From assembly GCA_938017975.1 (NCBI GenBank), contig CALIKQ010000009.1, positions 1-64,000 of the forward strand: a stretch of DNA of 64,000 nucleotides, read 5' to 3'. Below, piece after piece: positions 36,093 to 44,652 of the stretch. The translations under genes were made by a program, and so were the position numbers. Positions within the stretch are counted from its first letter, which is position 1. Every line of letters starts with the position of its first letter. This stretch comes from an uncultured Pseudomonadales bacterium (GTDB lineage: Bacteria; Pseudomonadota; Gammaproteobacteria; Pseudomonadales; Azotimanducaceae). The notes below the pieces were generated by a model. That model was not told where the DNA came from. It saw only the letters and a list, made by a program, of their open reading frames with translations, and did no database searches.

Positions 36093-38345
36093 TTATCCAC
36101 GCTTCATGATCAATTCCAAAAGTTTTGGTGGAGAACAAGGCAACGAGGTGATTGGCAACCCTATGGCCTCGCTAACAGCAGTCCCAACTGCCGCCAAGGG
36201 CGGCACGATACCCGTCTCGCCGACGCCTCGGACACCAAAAGGATGGAAACTATTCGGTACTTCAACAATAATCGTTTCAATCTCTGGCAAATCCGAGGCT
36301 AAAGGAATTCGATAGTCTAAAAACCCTGCATTTTCCATTACACCATCAGCGCTGTAGACATATTCTTCATTCAGGGCCCAACCAATCCCCTGTACCGCCC
36401 CGCCTTGAAATTGCCCTTCTACGTAACTGGGGTGAATGGCTTTGCCCGCATCTTGAATTGCGGTGTACCTCAAAACATCGGTCTTGCCGGTCTCGGGATC
36501 GACTTGAACATCGCAGAGATGAACAGCAAAACTCGGTCCCGCCCCCCGGGCATTAATATTGGCCCTGCCTGTAATTTGACCACCCGTTTTTTCTGCTTTC
36601 GCGCAAATCTCGGCCAAGCTCAGACGCTCATCGCTGGACAAGTTGTAAGCAACACCATTCTTATAATCAACCTGTTCTGGCGTGACGTTCCAAAGCTCAG
36701 CGGCCCTGGCTTTTAACTGGTCTACGATATCTTCTGCTGCCTCGATGACGGCCATTCCGGTGGCAAAGGTTGTGCGACTACCTCCTGTCGTCTGATTATA
36801 GGCAACGTGCTCTGTATCAGCGACGATCGGGTTGAGCGTCGAAGGAGAGACACCCAACACTTCAGCAGCCATCATCTGCATAGAAGCCCTTGATCCGCCA
36901 ATATCGGGAGAACCTTCAATGATTGATCCAGTACCATCCGGATTAAGATGGATCATGACACTCGATTGACCACCGATGTTGAACCAAAACCCTGCGGCGA
37001 GACCACGCCCCGCATTTTCTTGTAGCGTAGACTGATAATGAGGAGATGACTTGGCCGCGAGAAGACAGGCTTCGAGCCCTACTGTTTTTAACTTAGGACC
37101 ATAAATTGTTTGTGTCCCTTCTTTTGCTGCATTTTTTAACCTCAAATCAATGGGATCCATCCCAAGTTTAGAGGCGAGCTCGTTTACAGCCATTTCGGCC
37201 GCGAATTCCGCTTGGGGCGCTCCGGGTGCCCGATACGCTGCAGCTTTGGGTTTGTTGACAACAACGTCGAAGCCCTCGACGTACATATTCTCAACATCGT
37301 AAGGTGTGAAAATTGTCATGCAGCCTGGCCCCATTGGGGATCCTTTAAACGCCCCTGCTTCATAATGCAGTGAGGCCTGCATTGCAGTGATGGTCCCATC
37401 CGACTTGGCCCCGATCTTCACCTTACTTTGGCTAGCAGAAGCTGGCCCTGAGGCTCTAAAGACATCCTCTCTAGACATCGTCATCTTGACAGGTCGGCCG
37501 GATTTTTTGGATAAGATAAGCGCAACGGGCTCAAGGTAGACGGTTGTTTTCCCGCCAAAGCCCCCACCAATTTCACTCGCAACGACTTTAATTTGTCCTA
37601 ATTCCATGTTCAGCAGCTGAGCGACTCGCGCTCGAACGTCGAAGTGACCTTGAGTAGGACACCAAATCATCGAAGGACCATTATCATCAAAGCGAACCGT
37701 CGTCGCATGCGGTTCGATATAGCCTTGGTGAACCGTTGGCGTCTCGTAGGACCGCTCAACAATGATATCCGCAGCCTCAAAACCCAGATCAATATCGCCT
37801 TTTTTGAGTTCCATTCGGGCTGCGATGTTGGAAGCAGCCGAAGCCGGCTCCAGTAATCCTTGCGTCATCATATTATCGTGTAGCAGCGCGGCGCCGTCCT
37901 TGATCGCAGCATCAATGGTCAAGACTGGATCCAGCACTTCATAGGCGACCTGAATTAGCTCAAGCGCAGCCTGGGCTGCCGCCTCGGTTCGCGCAGCTAC
38001 CGCCGCAATGGCGTGGCCATGATAGAGCACTTTGGTGTCCGCGAGCACATTCGCCGCAGTATCAAACAGATCCTTACGCGCCGTTCCTGCCGCCACAGCC
38101 TCGGCATTGACGGACGGAAAGTCTTGGTAGGTCGCAACGGCGAACACATCGGGATGCGCCTCGGCCTCAGAAACATCCAGAGATGTGATCTTAGCGTGGG
38201 CATGGGGGCTTCTGAGAATCGCACCCCAAATCATCCCGGGAATCGAAAGGTCAGCGCCGTAGTTCGCTTTGCCTGTTACTTTATCGAAACCGTCAGGCCG
38301 AATGGTTCTTTGTCCGATATGTTGGTATTCTCGCGCTTCGCTCAT
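36093..38345 (-). CDS. Molybdenum hydroxylase large (Mo-cofactor) subunit, xanthine dehydrogenase family
   Basis: Catalytic subunit of 750 residues binding the molybdopterin cytosine dinucleotide. It has the N-terminal RPDGFDKVTGKANYGADL, GGGFGGKTTVYLEP, the active-site loop AYRAPGAPQAEFA (neither the AYRCSFR of true CO dehydrogenase nor AYRGAGR), and the base-catalyst Glu in GVRGVGETGIVPP. ATG 38345 follows a strong AAGGAGC and lies one base after the small-subunit stop, so it is preferred over in-frame 38378. The substrate is unknown: an aldehyde or N-heterocycle is usual for the family, and CO is unlikely. Confidence 0.92.
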   Translation of the reverse strand: MSEAREYQHIGQRTIRPDGFDKVTGKANYGADLSIPGMIWGAILRSPHAHAKITSLDVSEAEAHPDVFAVATYQDFPSVNAEAVAAGTARKDLFDTAANVLADTKVLYHGHAIAAVAARTEAAAQAALELIQVAYEVLDPVLTIDAAIKDGAALLHDNMMTQGLLEPASAASNIAARMELKKGDIDLGFEAADIIVERSYETPTVHQGYIEPHATTVRFDDNGPSMIWCPTQGHFDVRARVAQLLNMELGQIKVVASEIGGGFGGKTTVYLEPVALILSKKSGRPVKMTMSREDVFRASGPASASQSKVKIGAKSDGTITAMQASLHYEAGAFKGSPMGPGCMTIFTPYDVENMYVEGFDVVVNKPKAAAYRAPGAPQAEFAAEMAVNELASKLGMDPIDLRLKNAAKEGTQTIYGPKLKTVGLEACLLAAKSSPHYQSTLQENAGRGLAAGFWFNIGGQSSVMIHLNPDGTGSIIEGSPDIGGSRASMQMMAAEVLGVSPSTLNPIVADTEHVAYNQTTGGSRTTFATGMAVIEAAEDIVDQLKARAAELWNVTPEQVDYKNGVAYNLSSDERLSLAEICAKAEKTGGQITGRANINARGAGPSFAVHLCDVQVDPETGKTDVLRYTAIQDAGKAIHPSYVEGQFQGGAVQGIGWALNEEYVYSADGVMENAGFLDYRIPLASDLPEIETIIVEVPNSFHPFGVRGVGETGIVPPLAAVGTAVSEAIGLPITSLPCSPPKLLELIMKRG

Positions 38346-38346
38346 T

Positions 38347-38823
38347 TCAAGCTCCTTGTCGCATAACGTCAGCGGCATCCATCACTGCCTTAATAATTTT
38401 GTCGTAGCCCGTACATCGACACAGATTTCCTGCCAGATAGTACCTGGCTTCTTCTTCTGTGGGCGCAGGGTTTTCCTCGAGCAGCGCTTTTGTTGAAACA
38501 ATGAGGCCAGGTGTACAAATCCCGCACTGAAGCGCTGCATGCTCTAAAAACTTCTCTTGAATAACATGCAATTTATCTTGATGAGCAATGCCCTCGATCG
38601 TCTCGACTTGGCTGCCTTGCGCTTCGACTCCCAGCACGAGGCACGAGCAAACCAGCGCGCCATCCAGCATGACTGAGCAAGCCCCGCAATCGCCCGACCC
38701 GCAACCTTCTTTGGTGCCCGTCAATCCGATTTCGTTGCGCAACGCGTGTAGTAGCGTGTCACTGGGCGAACAAAGAAATTCCACCGCATCGCCATTCACC
38801 ACCGTTGAAACATGTGTTTTCAT
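38347..38823 (-). CDS. Molybdenum hydroxylase small [2Fe-2S] subunit
   Basis: Subunit of 158 residues with both iron-sulfur clusters of the family. The plant-ferredoxin-type cluster is in GCGSGDCGACSV with a later Cys in LVCSC. The helical C-terminal cluster is in QCGICTPG and NLCRCTGYDKI. It passes electrons from the molybdenum centre to the FAD subunit. Its ATG overlaps the stop of the FAD-subunit gene by four bases, and the large-subunit gene begins one base after its own stop. Confidence 0.94.
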   Translation of the reverse strand: MKTHVSTVVNGDAVEFLCSPSDTLLHALRNEIGLTGTKEGCGSGDCGACSVMLDGALVCSCLVLGVEAQGSQVETIEGIAHQDKLHVIQEKFLEHAALQCGICTPGLIVSTKALLEENPAPTEEEARYYLAGNLCRCTGYDKIIKAVMDAADVMRQGA

Positions 38824-39692
38824 AATTGCGCTCCTGCTCGCTCCGCCGCGATCAGCGTCGCGCGCTTAGTTAATACCCCAACCACGTGGCGCCTGAATTC
38901 AACCGTGCCACGTCGATCTGAAATTGGGCTGGCAGCATCAGAGGCAGCTTGTGCAACACCGGCGAGGACCTCATCGCTGATTCTCTCCCCAACCAAAATA
39001 TCTTCTGCTGCCGGTACTAAGATCGCCGTAGGAGCTACCGCACCAATGGCTATCCGAGCGTTCCTGCAGACGCCCCTGCTGTCCAACGTCAGACTGACTG
39101 CCGCACCTGCAACGGCAATATCCATTTCAGTTCTTGGAATAAATCTTAGGTAGGCATCTGCCGTTCCAGGCTCAGGCCTTGCCAATGTTAATGCCGCTAA
39201 CAGCTCCCCTTGTTCTAGGCAGTTCTTACCAACGCCCGTGACAAATGCTTCGACTGGAACGACTCGTGTACCACTGGGTCCTTGAATGACGCAAATCGCA
39301 CGATTGGCGATTAAGGCAGGTATCGTGTCTGCTGCCGGGGATGCATTGCAAAGATTTCCACCCAAACTTGCGCGCCCCTGGACTTGAGTCGATCCAATTA
39401 AGTACGCGGCTTCCACCAGGCCTGGGAAGATCGATTTGATATCCTGACGTTTGGTAAACTCTGCGCAGCTCATAGCGGGCCCGAGCGTCAATCCATCTTC
39501 ACTCCATTCGGCATCTCGCATTCCTGGTATTTTTTTTACATCCACTACGAGCGATTCGGGTGCCTTTGGTCGCTGCATTTGGATAATTAAATCAGTCCCT
39601 CCTGACAACACTTTTGGGGGCAAGCTAGCGTCCGCAAGTATCTTAATCGCATCATCAATAGAATTAGGGGCGTGGTAGGTCAAAGCAGCCAT
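38820..39692 (-). CDS. Molybdenum hydroxylase medium FAD-binding subunit
   Basis: FAD subunit of about 290 residues in the xanthine dehydrogenase/CO dehydrogenase medium-chain family. VLSGGTDLIIQM near residue 35 and GSTQVQGRASLGGNLCNASPAADTIPAL (given here only as key residues GRASLGGN and SPAAD) form the two FAD loops. ATG 39692 (MAALTYHAP) is chosen over in-frame 39716. It is the first gene of the run FAD-FeS-Mo subunits, MoaD-like, galM, galK. The order M-S-L is that of cox-type operons. Confidence 0.92.
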   Translation of the reverse strand: MAALTYHAPNSIDDAIKILADASLPPKVLSGGTDLIIQMQRPKAPESLVVDVKKIPGMRDAEWSEDGLTLGPAMSCAEFTKRQDIKSIFPGLVEAAYLIGSTQVQGRASLGGNLCNASPAADTIPALIANRAICVIQGPSGTRVVPVEAFVTGVGKNCLEQGELLAALTLARPEPGTADAYLRFIPRTEMDIAVAGAAVSLTLDSRGVCRNARIAIGAVAPTAILVPAAEDILVGERISDEVLAGVAQAASDAASPISDRRGTVEFRRHVVGVLTKRATLIAAERAGAQL

Positions 39693-39825
39693 GTTTTCTC
39701 CAAATAATCGGCTCAAAGCAAGAGCCCGTTATATCACGACGACGATCAAGGCGCATTACCTTCGGTTGCGATCAACGTCAATAACTACCTGTTCATTTAG
39801 TAGGGTGTTCTGGGGTGAATCAAAG

Positions 39826-40221
39826 TCAGCTCATACCCTGCGCCCAAGCAATTGCGACGGCAATGAAACCGCCGATCAGCATAATCCAAATCGGCAATTC
39901 GGTGATGATCATTCCGATCCCGCGCTTTGAAGGATCTTTGACGTAGCCTGCTGCATAAACCGCACGACCGACTAAATAAAAACAACCCAGGCCTGCGGCG
40001 TAATATTGTCCAACGTAGTACCCGAAAAGCCACATTACTGGCAGGAAAATTATCAACCGCTCGAGGGTGTTGTAATGAACCCTGAACCAACGTTCGAAGT
40101 GCTCATTGCCGGTCACTGCGGGTGCAGCGACGCCGTATTTACCGCGCGCTCGACCGACCAGCAGACCGAAAACAGAAAATTGAAGGATGGCAAGCAAAGA
40201 GACTGCACTGACTAGTTCCAT
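39826..40221 (-). CDS. MAPEG family membrane protein
   Basis: Integral membrane protein of 131 residues with about four hydrophobic helices. The MAPEG signature is visible in HFERWFRVHYNTLERLIIFL, where the Glu, Arg and Asn contact glutathione in eicosanoid/glutathione-metabolising relatives. GRAVYAAGYVKDPSKRG is also typical. Bacterial members are thought to act in glutathione-dependent detoxification. It is on the same strand as, and 133 bp upstream of, the molybdoenzyme operon; a link is possible but unproven. Confidence 0.85.
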   Translation of the reverse strand: MELVSAVSLLAILQFSVFGLLVGRARGKYGVAAPAVTGNEHFERWFRVHYNTLERLIIFLPVMWLFGYYVGQYYAAGLGCFYLVGRAVYAAGYVKDPSKRGIGMIITELPIWIMLIGGFIAVAIAWAQGMS

Positions 40222-40494
40222 GAAAACCTCGACGAATAGTTGGAAGTTCCGATTGTGATGATATTTTTTGCCTTGGGCAACCTAAACGCTGAAGCAATGC
40301 TTAAGCCCAACGTGGGGAATCAGAGCTCGCGATCTTTAATGGGTCAGACGAGTTAAAGAGTACCTAGACAGTTAATTTCCCGCGAATTAGCAGACGAGTT
40401 CCTGTAAACTTTACGTACTAGGGAGACAGGCTCACTAGGAGCCAAAAAGACTCCTTTTGATTAATTATGCCCCCTTTCGAACCGAGATCAGAAC

Positions 40495-40962
40495 ATGATT
40501 AGTTTGCGCAAAGCGTTACAGGAAGACGTCCCTATTATTGCTCAATTTAACGTTGCAATGGCATTAGAGACGGAAGATAAGACGTTGGACCCAGAAGTTC
40601 TGCGTTCTGGCGTGCGTAGAATGCAAGCAGACGCAAGTCTTGGCTTTTATCTCGTGGCTTTAAGAAATAATGAGGTAGCCGGTTGTTTAGGCGTCACCTT
40701 TGAGTGGAGTGATTGGCGAGATGGCTTGTTTTGGTGGATTCAAAGTGTTTTTGTTGATCCCAGTCATCGAGGATGCGGCGTATTTACTGCGCTATATCGC
40801 GATACAGAGCGTTTGGCGATTGCAACCCCCGAAGTCATTGGACTAAGGCTGTATGCAGATCAAGATAATGATCGAGCAATTCGCACTTATCATCGCTTGG
40901 GCATGCGCACAACAGAGTATCGCCTGCTCGAAGTCGATCTGCGTCGAAATAAGATTGGATAA
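40495..40962 (+). CDS. GNAT family N-acetyltransferase heading the Anbu-associated operon
   Basis: Acetyltransferase of 155 residues. The N-terminal ISLRKALQEDVPIIAQFNVAMA, WIQSVFVDPSHRGCGVFTAL (acetyl-CoA loop) and LYADQDNDRAIRTYHRLGM fit the GNAT fold. Its stop is two bases before the ATG of the ATP-grasp gene, so it is the first cistron of a compact plus-strand operon. It might modify a peptide or amino acid handled by the ATP-grasp enzyme; that is conjecture from position. Confidence 0.85.
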   Translation: MISLRKALQEDVPIIAQFNVAMALETEDKTLDPEVLRSGVRRMQADASLGFYLVALRNNEVAGCLGVTFEWSDWRDGLFWWIQSVFVDPSHRGCGVFTALYRDTERLAIATPEVIGLRLYADQDNDRAIRTYHRLGMRTTEYRLLEVDLRRNKIG

Positions 40963-40964
40963 CG

Positions 40965-42425
40965 ATGGACTTAGACGCTTACACCTCTCAGCCCGGATTC
41001 TTTGATGAGCTCCTAACCCCCAAGGGTCGAGCCCGCCCAGGCTCTGCACAACTAGCACGGTTTCTCAGGAAGAGCACCGGCGCAGAGCTGAATCTAAAGA
41101 GAGAATCCGCTGACCTAGCGATCAAAACTTTGGGGATTTCTTTTACTGTCTACAGTGAAGGACAAAATATCGATCGGCAATGGCCTTTTGACCTCGTCCC
41201 TCGGATCATCCGTGCCAACGAATGGCAAATGATCGAATTGGGGTTAAAACAAAGGCTTAAAGCACTAAATTTATTCATTACTGATGTCTATAACGAGCAG
41301 TTCATCGTAAAAGATGGGATTATCCCTAATGATATTCTTGCATCATCTAAAGACTTTCGGCCCGAGTGCATCGGCATGCGACCAAAGTTTGATGTTTGGG
41401 CGCACATCTGTGGCACGGACCTCATTCGGGACAAAGATGGTACCGTTTACGTCCTCGAAGACAACCTTAGAGTGCCGTCTGGGGTCTCATATATGCTTGA
41501 GAACCGAAACATCAGCAAACGGGTTCTTCCAGAATTGCTGGATCGTCATAACGTCATGCCGATGGATGATTATCCCTCACAGCTCTTCAACACACTCTGT
41601 TCGCTATCACCCCGATCTATTAAAAGTCCGGAAGTCGTACTTCTAACTCCTGGAATTTTTAATTCAGCCTATTTCGAGCACGCGTTCCTCGCGCAGCGGA
41701 TGGGCGTTGAGCTCGTGGAAGGCTCAGATTTGGTGGTCGAAAATGACGACTGCGTCTACATGAAGACAGTCGAAGGCGCTTCACGCGTTGACGTAATCTA
41801 TCGCCGAATTGATGATCAGTTTATGGACCCTGAGGTTTTTAAGCCAGAATCGATGCTGGGAGTAAAGGGCCTGATGCGGGCTTGGCGCGCCGGTAATGTT
41901 GCAATCGCAAATGCTCCTGGAGTAGGTGTCGCAGATGACAAGGTGGTTTATACCTACGTGCCTGACATGATTCGATACTATCTCAACGAAGCGCCATTAC
42001 TACCCAATGTGCCCAGCTATCTTTGCTCTAACGCCGAGGAGCGCGCATTTGTGATTGATCACTGCCAAGATTTAGTGATCAAACCGGCCAACGAGTCCGG
42101 CGGTTATGGCATGTATATCGGACCGAGAGAAACGGCAAAATCAACCCGTAACATTCGCAAGCTGATTACTGCTAATCCGCGCAATTATATGGCTCAGCCG
42201 GTGATCAGCTTATCCACCGCTCCCACGCTCATTGGTGATCAACTAGAGCCTAGACACGTCGATCTCCGCCCTTTCATCCTTCAAGGTGAGGATAGCTTTG
42301 TGACTGCAGGTGGATTAACGCGTGTCGCGCTGGTTCGTGGGTCTCTCGTGGTTAATTCCTCCCAAGGGGGAGGTAGCAAGGATACCTGGGTTGTTTCTGA
42401 CGTCACAAAAAATGGAATGAGATAA
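40965..42425 (+). CDS. Circularly permuted ATP-grasp ligase (Anbu-associated)
   Basis: Protein of 486 residues of the permuted ATP-grasp family that accompanies alpha-E and Anbu genes. Recognisable stretches are RPECIGMRPKFDVWAHICGT, VLEDNLRVPSGVSYMLENR, KPANESGGYGMYIG and HVDLRPFILQGEDSF, with ARVALVRGSL-like residues near the end (here LTRVALVRGSLVVNSSQGGG). Such enzymes are predicted peptide-bond-forming ligases. Two bases separate it from both flanking genes. Confidence 0.92.
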   Translation: MDLDAYTSQPGFFDELLTPKGRARPGSAQLARFLRKSTGAELNLKRESADLAIKTLGISFTVYSEGQNIDRQWPFDLVPRIIRANEWQMIELGLKQRLKALNLFITDVYNEQFIVKDGIIPNDILASSKDFRPECIGMRPKFDVWAHICGTDLIRDKDGTVYVLEDNLRVPSGVSYMLENRNISKRVLPELLDRHNVMPMDDYPSQLFNTLCSLSPRSIKSPEVVLLTPGIFNSAYFEHAFLAQRMGVELVEGSDLVVENDDCVYMKTVEGASRVDVIYRRIDDQFMDPEVFKPESMLGVKGLMRAWRAGNVAIANAPGVGVADDKVVYTYVPDMIRYYLNEAPLLPNVPSYLCSNAEERAFVIDHCQDLVIKPANESGGYGMYIGPRETAKSTRNIRKLITANPRNYMAQPVISLSTAPTLIGDQLEPRHVDLRPFILQGEDSFVTAGGLTRVALVRGSLVVNSSQGGGSKDTWVVSDVTKNGMR

Positions 42426-42427
42426 CA

Positions 42428-43345
42428 ATGCTATCCCGAGTCGCAGAACGATTGTACTGGTTTGGCCGGTATTTAGAGCGGGTCGAAAACACTGCAAGGC
42501 TGCTTTCGGTCTATTCAAACGTCGTCTTAGACCTCCCAAAAGCAGGTTTTGTTTGGGGCTCTTTGGTCGATATCACCGGATATGTTGAGCCATTTAAGAC
42601 GCGTTTTAAATCACCAACTGAACGCAATGTCGTAAAATTTCTCCTCGATGACCCTTCTGGCTCACTCAGGGCAAATGTACTGCGTGCTCGGGAAAATGCT
42701 CGAACGACCAGAGACCTCATGCCGAGTGAGGCTTGGGAGAAAATGAATGAACTACATTTCCTGCTCAGTCGAAACCTAAATCAGCAGGTTAGTCGAAATG
42801 ACCGACACGAATTTTTGGCTCAGATAATTGACCTTTGCCTTGAGTTAACCGGTTATTTAAGCGGTAGCATGAGCCGTCTCGCCCCTTACTATTTCATCAA
42901 AATGGGTCGAAACATTGAGCGAGCAGATATGACAACACGCGTTATCGATGTGGCCTCCCTAAACTTAATCGGACCAGCAAGCTTGTTGAGCGAAAACGAC
43001 AACATTTTATGGATGGGGGTCCTTCAATCACTGAATGCCTATCAAATGTACCGCCAGCAAATTCAGGCCCGCATTCAAGGGACCGAGGTCGTAGACTTTC
43101 TGCTCAAAGATCGATCTTTTCCGAGAAGCGTTAGCTACTGCTTGGGCGAGGTTGGCAGCAGCTTTAAGCATCTCCCTCGTCACGATAAGGCTCTGAAGAC
43201 GGTCCGGCGTGCCCAGCGCATTGTCGCTAGAGCCGCCGCGGTGGATTTGTTGGCCAATGACAAATTGCATGACTTTATTGACCACACTCAAGAGAACATT
43301 GGTTTGACGCATGCCAGCCTCACTCATATTTGGTTCAGTGCTTGA
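42428..43345 (+). CDS. Alpha-E domain protein (Anbu-associated)
   Basis: All-helical protein of 305 residues in the alpha-E family. The opening MLSRVAERLYWFGRYLERVE is diagnostic, and ARENARTTRDLMPSEAWEKMN and KMGRNIERADMTTRVID are its two other conserved helices. Its biochemical role is unknown; it always travels with the permuted ATP-grasp gene and is predicted to work with it in peptide tagging. It is last in the plus-strand set and convergent with the Anbu gene. Confidence 0.92.
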   Translation: MLSRVAERLYWFGRYLERVENTARLLSVYSNVVLDLPKAGFVWGSLVDITGYVEPFKTRFKSPTERNVVKFLLDDPSGSLRANVLRARENARTTRDLMPSEAWEKMNELHFLLSRNLNQQVSRNDRHEFLAQIIDLCLELTGYLSGSMSRLAPYYFIKMGRNIERADMTTRVIDVASLNLIGPASLLSENDNILWMGVLQSLNAYQMYRQQIQARIQGTEVVDFLLKDRSFPRSVSYCLGEVGSSFKHLPRHDKALKTVRRAQRIVARAAAVDLLANDKLHDFIDHTQENIGLTHASLTHIWFSA

Positions 43346-43363
43346 GACTTCAGAAGCAAAAAG

Positions 43364-43378
43364 CCAACAGGCTGTTGG
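43364..43378. terminator. Inverted repeat between the convergent alpha-E and Anbu genes
   Basis: CCAACAG-G-CTGTTGG is a perfect 7-bp palindrome around one base, usable as a hairpin with a 5-bp stem. A-rich sequence precedes it and a T-rich tract follows loosely. It could act as a weak bidirectional terminator, but there is no proper T-run. Confidence 0.3.
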
Positions 43379-43448
43379 TCCATCTTTCGTTGCGGTCGTG
43401 GAGAATTTGATAGCGGCGAGTATTAAACCCTGTCCTGTCGTCGCAGGG

Positions 43449-44198
43449 CTAACGTTCTTGGCCCATGGGTTGATCCCATGTCTGACTCCAGGCAATCGGC
43501 GGGAGATTGCCGAAAGCCTCCTTTAAACGCTCGTCCCAAGCTGCGTGCAGCTGTCGCAGATATTCGCTCGACTCTTCAAAACGATATCGGTGCTGAGCGT
43601 TATAACTATCAAGTGAGTACATTAAGACTTCGATCGGCGGGCCTACGGATAGGTTACTCCTCATCGTTGAGTCCATAGAAACAAGGCCACAAAGCGCTGC
43701 GGTCTCCAAAGTCAGCCCCGGGGAAATCATGCGATCAAGTATGGGTTTACCATACTTGCTCTCTCCAATCTGAAGAAACGGTGTATCTCGCGATGTTGTG
43801 ATGTGATTACCCTGGGGGTAGATCAAAAAAGCCCCATGTTTTTGTCCTCGGATCTGCCCGCCAACAATAAAACTGGCTTCGAAGGGTTTTCCTCCACCCG
43901 TATGCTTTCCCTGATGCTCGACAGAGATCTCACCAATGTAGTCTGCAATATCCTCAAGCGTTTCAAGATTTGCTAAATTTTTAAATGCGCGTTTTTTAAT
44001 ATCTTTTTTAACTTGTGCGATCACGCCCTGGGTGGTGGCAAGATTCCCCGAGGACAAAACCACCAACTGCCGTCGAGTAGGATCTTCGTAGGTATACATT
44101 TTTGAATAGGTTGAAATATTATCGACACCCGCATTGGTTCGTGAATCACTGACAAAGCAAAGACCAGCGTCTATTCGAATAGCAACGCAGTACGTCAT
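43449..44198 (-). CDS. Anbu (ancestral beta-subunit) proteasome-like protease
   Basis: Ntn-hydrolase of 249 residues. The N-terminal Thr follows Met directly (MTYCVAIRIDAGLCFVSDSR), and SDSRTNAGVDNISTYSKMY contains the Asp17- and Lys33-like residues of the proteasome active site. The length and C-terminal helical extension fit Anbu rather than HslV. It lies tail to tail with the alpha-E gene, whereas Anbu usually runs in the same direction in an operon that also has a transglutaminase-like gene. No such gene is present here. Confidence 0.9.
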   Translation of the reverse strand: MTYCVAIRIDAGLCFVSDSRTNAGVDNISTYSKMYTYEDPTRRQLVVLSSGNLATTQGVIAQVKKDIKKRAFKNLANLETLEDIADYIGEISVEHQGKHTGGGKPFEASFIVGGQIRGQKHGAFLIYPQGNHITTSRDTPFLQIGESKYGKPILDRMISPGLTLETAALCGLVSMDSTMRSNLSVGPPIEVLMYSLDSYNAQHRYRFEESSEYLRQLHAAWDERLKEAFGNLPPIAWSQTWDQPMGQER

Positions 44199-44256
44199 AT
44201 CAATCCTGTTGTAAAATCATAGACAAGAGACCCCAGCATTAATCAACCAGACCAAC

Positions 44257-44607
44257 CTATAAGGTCGCTGTTGCGGTTGGAGCACTCATCACGCCGGCGA
44301 GATAAGTTTCTATCTTATCTTTCGCATCATTATCGGGATCAGTAAATTGCACGCCGATACCTGCTCGGTGAGGATTTTTAACGTCTGCTCCGGCAAGCCA
44401 AACGACCTGTACCGCGAGAGGGAGTTGTTCAACCTCGTCCATAAGCCTCAGTAACAGAAAGAATTGTTCGCCCAATTCATAGTGTTCACTGGTCTCGATA
44501 AAAAGTCCGCCCTGCTCGACGAACGGCATATACCTAAATTGCAGCTGATGGATATCCCGGATATCAACTGTAAGAAGATTCTTGGCAGAACTTTTCCGCT
44601 TAAGCAT
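44257..44607 (-). CDS. pilZ: PilZ-domain protein of the holB-pilZ cluster
   Basis: Protein of 116 residues following holB, exactly where type IV pilus assembly factor PilZ is found in Pseudomonas. The C-terminal AGIGVQFTD and the hydrophobic QLPLAVQVVWLAG match PilZ. The N-terminal RxxxR c-di-GMP motif is not evident, in line with PilZ proper, which does not bind the nucleotide but works with PilB/FimX. It is the last gene of the mltG-tmk-holB-pilZ set; no tatD follows. Confidence 0.85.
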   Translation of the reverse strand: MLKRKSSAKNLLTVDIRDIHQLQFRYMPFVEQGGLFIETSEHYELGEQFFLLLRLMDEVEQLPLAVQVVWLAGADVKNPHRAGIGVQFTDPDNDAKDKIETYLAGVMSAPTATATL

Positions 44608-44652
44608 GACTCAGCCTAGCTAATAGTGCGAAGGGAAAGTTTGCCTTAAGCC

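Noticed and set aside
36093-39692. Calling the operon carbon monoxide dehydrogenase (coxMSL)
   Set aside because: The catalytic loop reads AYRAPGAPQ, without the AYRCSFR motif of true CO dehydrogenase; only the gene order is cox-like.
40437-40455. AGGAG/CTCCT hairpin with short T-tract before the GNAT gene as a terminator
   Set aside because: Only five pairs, and no plus-strand gene ends upstream; the upstream gene is on the other strand.
43311-43526. Plus-strand frame between alpha-E and Anbu as the missing transglutaminase
   Set aside because: Only 71 residues, no Cys-His-Asp pattern of transglutaminases, and it runs antisense into Anbu.
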